From contig JAYGXS010000001.1 in NCBI GenBank assembly GCA_036362985.1, positions 51,427,954 to 51,491,953 on the forward strand: a stretch of 64,000 nucleotides of DNA, written 5' to 3'. Origin of the DNA: Ligula intestinalis (taxonomy: Eukaryota > Platyhelminthes > Cestoda > Diphyllobothriidea > Diphyllobothriidae). The translations under genes and the position numbers were made by a program. The notes below the pieces were generated by a model. The model searched no databases and was not told the origin of the DNA. It was given only the letters and a program-made list of their open reading frames with translations. This document shows positions 60,736 through 64,000 of the stretch, piece after piece (positions within the stretch are counted from its first letter, which is position 1; each line of letters begins with the position of its first letter).

Positions 60736-63573
60736 AGAGGTATATTGTTCAGGTAGGACTCACTTCCGTGTTTTTTCGCAATTAATTTAAGTCTCCTGTA
60801 ACGAAACAAAATATAGGGATTTCTACACTACCTTTTAAATTATTTTTTACTTGTATCTTTGATCGTTCCCGGACTGCAAAAAATTATTCTTTTTGCCAGG
60901 GCGTTATATAACGCTTGTTTTGTATCAGATGTAGTTTCCTTAAGGCATTATGATGTAATGCCAAAAGGAAACCACAATCGTATGCAATGGTATAGGGTTG
61001 ATATGGCAATTGTATATATGCAATGGTTATATGAATATATACATGTCAGTTTTGTCAATATAGTATGTATATCGAGATGTAGAGATTGGGCGCCGTACGT
61101 GAAAATGGAATTGGAGTATTGGCACGCACGTGCGGGATATTTAACGCTCCTACCCTTCCAATCGTGTACTAGGCCTAGTAATACGGTAACCGTAATTCAT
61201 CGTCCAATATTGATCGATGCTTTCCCTCAATGTCGTGTATTATGCCTAACAATACAGCCTCCTTCGCCCTCTACTGAATATCTACGTGATCGTCCTCCCC
61301 CTTTTGGTGCATAGTGTTGTGTACGTTGTTAGCCATGATACATGCGAAGTGCGGCAATCACGGTCTGGGTTTTGCGACAGACAAGACAATGGATGTATAT
61401 TGGAATTTATTTTACGAGACTTCCTGCGAATCAGTTCAATTTTGATGACCTACAAAACAGACCAAAATGGAAACACCCTGCTTCTCCAGTAGCAATTTAT
61501 ATCTATTTAACACCTGAGAAAATCTCCGCTGATAGCAATTCAAATATCTATTTGTCTATCTTGTCCGCAAAATAGATATCTATTGGATATCTACTTACAG
61601 AGATACTCGGAAATCGGCGATGATGGTGGTTTAGGCTCGGCACTGGATCCTTTTCACCCACTGATTGAGTTTATCCCCGTAGACTTATAGTAACGTTAAA
61701 TTTAAGGCCTTTGTAATATTGAAAAACTTGATTAAATATCGATAACTCAAAACTTACAATTTTTGCGTTTCTTTAATTGAAGCAGTTGTATACGTACATA
61801 AACTCTGTATTGACTGCTGGATAGCATAACAGCTGTAAGGCATGTTTGGTGTAAGAAGGAGACAAAATAACTGCGAATTTGTTTCGTAGCAATTTACTGG
61901 ACGCGAATTTCAAGAAGCAAATTGATGAAAAAACATGGACAGTTATGTTTGTTGGTAGCCACGAGTTGAACGTCGCAATAAATTTAATTTCACCGAGGTG
62001 CCAAGTCTACTGACCACCATCCTCTAGCAGCATTCGTTTATTCAGGAAAAAGCGTAAAATGAGAGGAACTGACCAAAAGAAGCTGTACGCAGTCTGTCTC
62101 TTTTTGATTTTCTGGGAAATCTGCACCTAGACCCATTGCCAATAAATTGAATTTTCTAACCAGAAAAAAGCAGCTCCGTTGTGTGCCTCTGGATGCATTC
62201 TCCTTTTGTAGTAATTATACGAAAAGTAAGCAGCTCTTAGCGCGTGACAATCCATCAGGATTGTTCGTGACGGCAAGTGGGGTATCTGTAGGCATACAAT
62301 GGTCAAAAGTACCAAAGGACGGTAATTCTGCCATATTAACACTATTAAGACGTCTGTTCTAAGAAAGTTGTACTTATTTTGTTAGCTCCTCGTGCATTTC
62401 CTCAGAAGTCTTCTGATGTATGTTTCTGGTGAGCTGGGACTGCCCACTATGATCGGTATATGGTTTTCAGATTACAGTGGTAAATTTGAAGGCTGCAAAA
62501 ATGTTAGGTCTTGAAAAAGCGTGCACTCTCCTCAAAGAAAAAAATAGTCGCTGTGTATTTCCGTGTATCTGGAAAAATAATCAACTGATCTAAAAGCTTC
62601 TAATTAAGAATTATACCTGAGAGTTGGTGGCAAATTAAAAAAATAAACTCTGACATATTTACCATAGGATCAGGTCGCTAGGAAACTTTCGTAGGTAAAA
62701 AAGTAATCTTTAAAGTCTGATCTGATGGTGTCGAATCACAAATGCGAACAGAGTAGTTACTTCAGACAGGGATCAACAAGGATGAAGTTTCGACCATACC
62801 AATAATAGAACTACCAGTTGATGTCTGTGCCCAGAAAAGGCAGCAGTTTCTATTTCAGAAAGGGATGAGGTACTGCTTCCACATTTAACCTACAGTTTTC
62901 TCAAGCGTCCAAATTAGTTTGGAATCACCCACGCTCATTCTGCTCTTCAGTACAGTTTGCCAAATAGAAAAATCGGTATTTGGCCCTCCAGTTGCGCGCG
63001 GTTCGCTTGTTGTCAAAGGGTGATCATCATACCGTGTCCACCAGAAGAGTTGCATGTGCCGCTGTTGCACAGCATTAACGTTTGTGTTGACTCCAGGGAG
63101 TTTTATTCCCTGAGCGCCTGAGTCAGGGATTCTGACAGGCGACTGACATCCACGTTGTACTCATGAGAACGGGGCACTATCAGATTTTAAATACCAGGAT
63201 CCAAGGACAATTAGCATATTCCGACATCCAATAGTCCCTTTCCGATTGAATAGTTCAACTCGAATATTATAAACCTGCAGTACAGGACGAGGGTCATGGA
63301 GTGCGTTGATTTCCCCGACACCATAGCATATATCTTTGTAGTGTAGTCGGACTTATTTTCATGAAATTCATTAAGGCTTTCGAGTACAGGCTGGTCCGAA
63401 GCAGTCACTCGGATTGTTCGCTAAAACCTCCTTTACTGCTTCGGCGCCAAAACCTAGCCACAAGAAAACAGTGGCAGGCACACTTATTTAGTAATGATCT
63501 ACGGTACCCATGTCACCGTGTCATCGGGTTTTGCGGCAGGAAGATTGTCGTCATTCCTGATGCTGGCAGTTGG
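60736..63573. other. 2.8 kb without recognisable gene
   Basis: AT-rich sequence. Open frames at 60859-61314 and 62147-62362 show no known motif, biased composition or splice pattern, and were left out. No tRNA, rRNA or repeat family was recognised. It may be the longest stretch of non-mobile DNA in the window. Confidence 0.4.
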
Positions 63574-63860
63574 TTAGTATCCCTTGTTGGACCAGGAATA
63601 CCCGCCGGAGTCCAAACTGGGTGCAGCTAGGAGACGGATAAAAGCCGCGACCTCAGCCGGCTTGAGCCATAGGTTCACGCGGATGAGTTGGGTGCCTGGG
63701 CGGAAGCTGCAGGCGAAGACATGTTGACATTTATGCGGCGAGATGCCGCAGTCGGGACAGCTATCGGGTGCGGAAGGATTGAGTCGGTGTTGGTACTGGC
63801 GAAGGAGCATGGAGTAGACACTGCGTAGCTGCGCCAGGGGGTGGTAGTTGAATTTTGAGT
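63574..63860 (-). pseudogene. C-terminal relic of a retroelement polymerase (RNase H/zinc motif)
   Basis: Minus strand: LAQLRSVYSMLLRQYQHRLN, then PDSCPDCGISPHKCQHVFAC (CxxC...H...C zinc-knuckle-like) and VNLWLKPAEVAAFIRLLAAP to a stop at 63574. The same order (LAQLRSG, HR, CPxC, H..H.F.C, DLW..P...A.FL) ends many non-LTR polymerases after the RNase H domain. It is cut at 63860, and the sequence up to 64000 could not be followed reliably. Confidence 0.6.
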
Positions 63861-64000
63861 TTACAACAGCTCTCTGGTAAAGACTGGAGCCCTGTCATGA
63901 TGACAGCCATCAATGGGTGGATCTGAGAGTCATGCTGCCACAGCTTTCTTGTGGAGAGCTCTAAGAGATGGTCGAAATTTCGGTTAGGTTCGGGGGCACG
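63861..64000. other. Window edge, probably upstream part of the same relic
   Basis: Short stretches on the minus strand may belong to the RNase H region of the neighbouring relic, but stops prevent a firm call. Confidence 0.3.

Noticed and set aside
60859..61314. A 151-codon plus-strand frame in the gene-poor right end
   Set aside because: No recognisable domain, AT-driven composition, many rare residues; most likely chance.
62147..62362. A 71-codon frame with basic start
   Set aside because: No homology pattern recognised and the minus strand is equally open.

Overview
The window is eukaryotic, repeat-dominated genomic DNA with two assembly gaps (460 N at 29955-30414 and 10 N at 49419-49428). 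Almost every recognisable protein comes from a mobile element: Ty3/gypsy LTR retrotransposons and several families of non-LTR retrotransposons (CR1/Jockey-like, RTE-like). Tiny GT-AG introns (38 and 40 nt), a degenerate CCCTAA interstitial telomere-type array and the character of the retroelement proteins fit a flatworm, perhaps a diphyllobothriid-type tapeworm. That placement is an inference. No recognisable host housekeeping gene was found.

Layout. 285-1093: 3' fragment of a CR1-like element (family B). 1367-7431: complete but decayed gypsy element on the minus strand (Gypsy-1), with a family A 3' fragment inserted at about 5290-5965. 7665-7930: degenerate telomere-like repeats. 9968-10568: 601-bp pogo-like MITE flanked by TA. 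11831-17513: family A non-LTR element interrupted by a family B element (14891-17121). 18190-19330: RTE-like remnant, minus. 20416-21838: repeat X followed by a Gypsy-4-family LTR and gag. 22030-27541: Gypsy-2, internally deleted and carrying a family C insertion. 27990-38115: a second family C element, split by a minus-strand element F at 30930-37075. F in turn carries about 3.5 kb of unrelated sequence holding small intron-containing genes. 38430-38756: Merlin/ISXO2-like transposase relic. About 39500-43830: near full-length CR1-like element E. 44330-45265: RTE-like remnant, minus. 45266-48695: element D (C-like). 48797-49069: a possible small secreted protein. 49125-49860: 97-bp minisatellite. 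50160-59842: Gypsy-4, with Gypsy-3 nested inside its 3' LTR; Gypsy-3 itself carries A and B fragments. 59843-60735: second copy of repeat X. 63574-63860: C-terminal relic of another retroelement polymerase, minus. The rest shows no gene.

How it fits together. This is a Russian-doll retroelement block. Several nesting orders can be proved because the interrupted element resumes on the far side and short target duplications flank the insert (GCTG around Gypsy-3; GTTTAT around F). Nearly all reverse transcriptases, endonucleases, proteases and integrases carry stops, frameshifts or damaged catalytic boxes, so they are pseudogenes. The exception that deserves attention is the insert inside F. It holds an apparently intact three-exon gene (33161-34048) for a 269-residue protein with a DUF4806-like C-terminal region, and next to it a short two-exon reading frame with a Cys motif and a segment resembling the N-terminal region of some animal transposases. 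It may be cargo, or the remains, of an undescribed DNA transposon.
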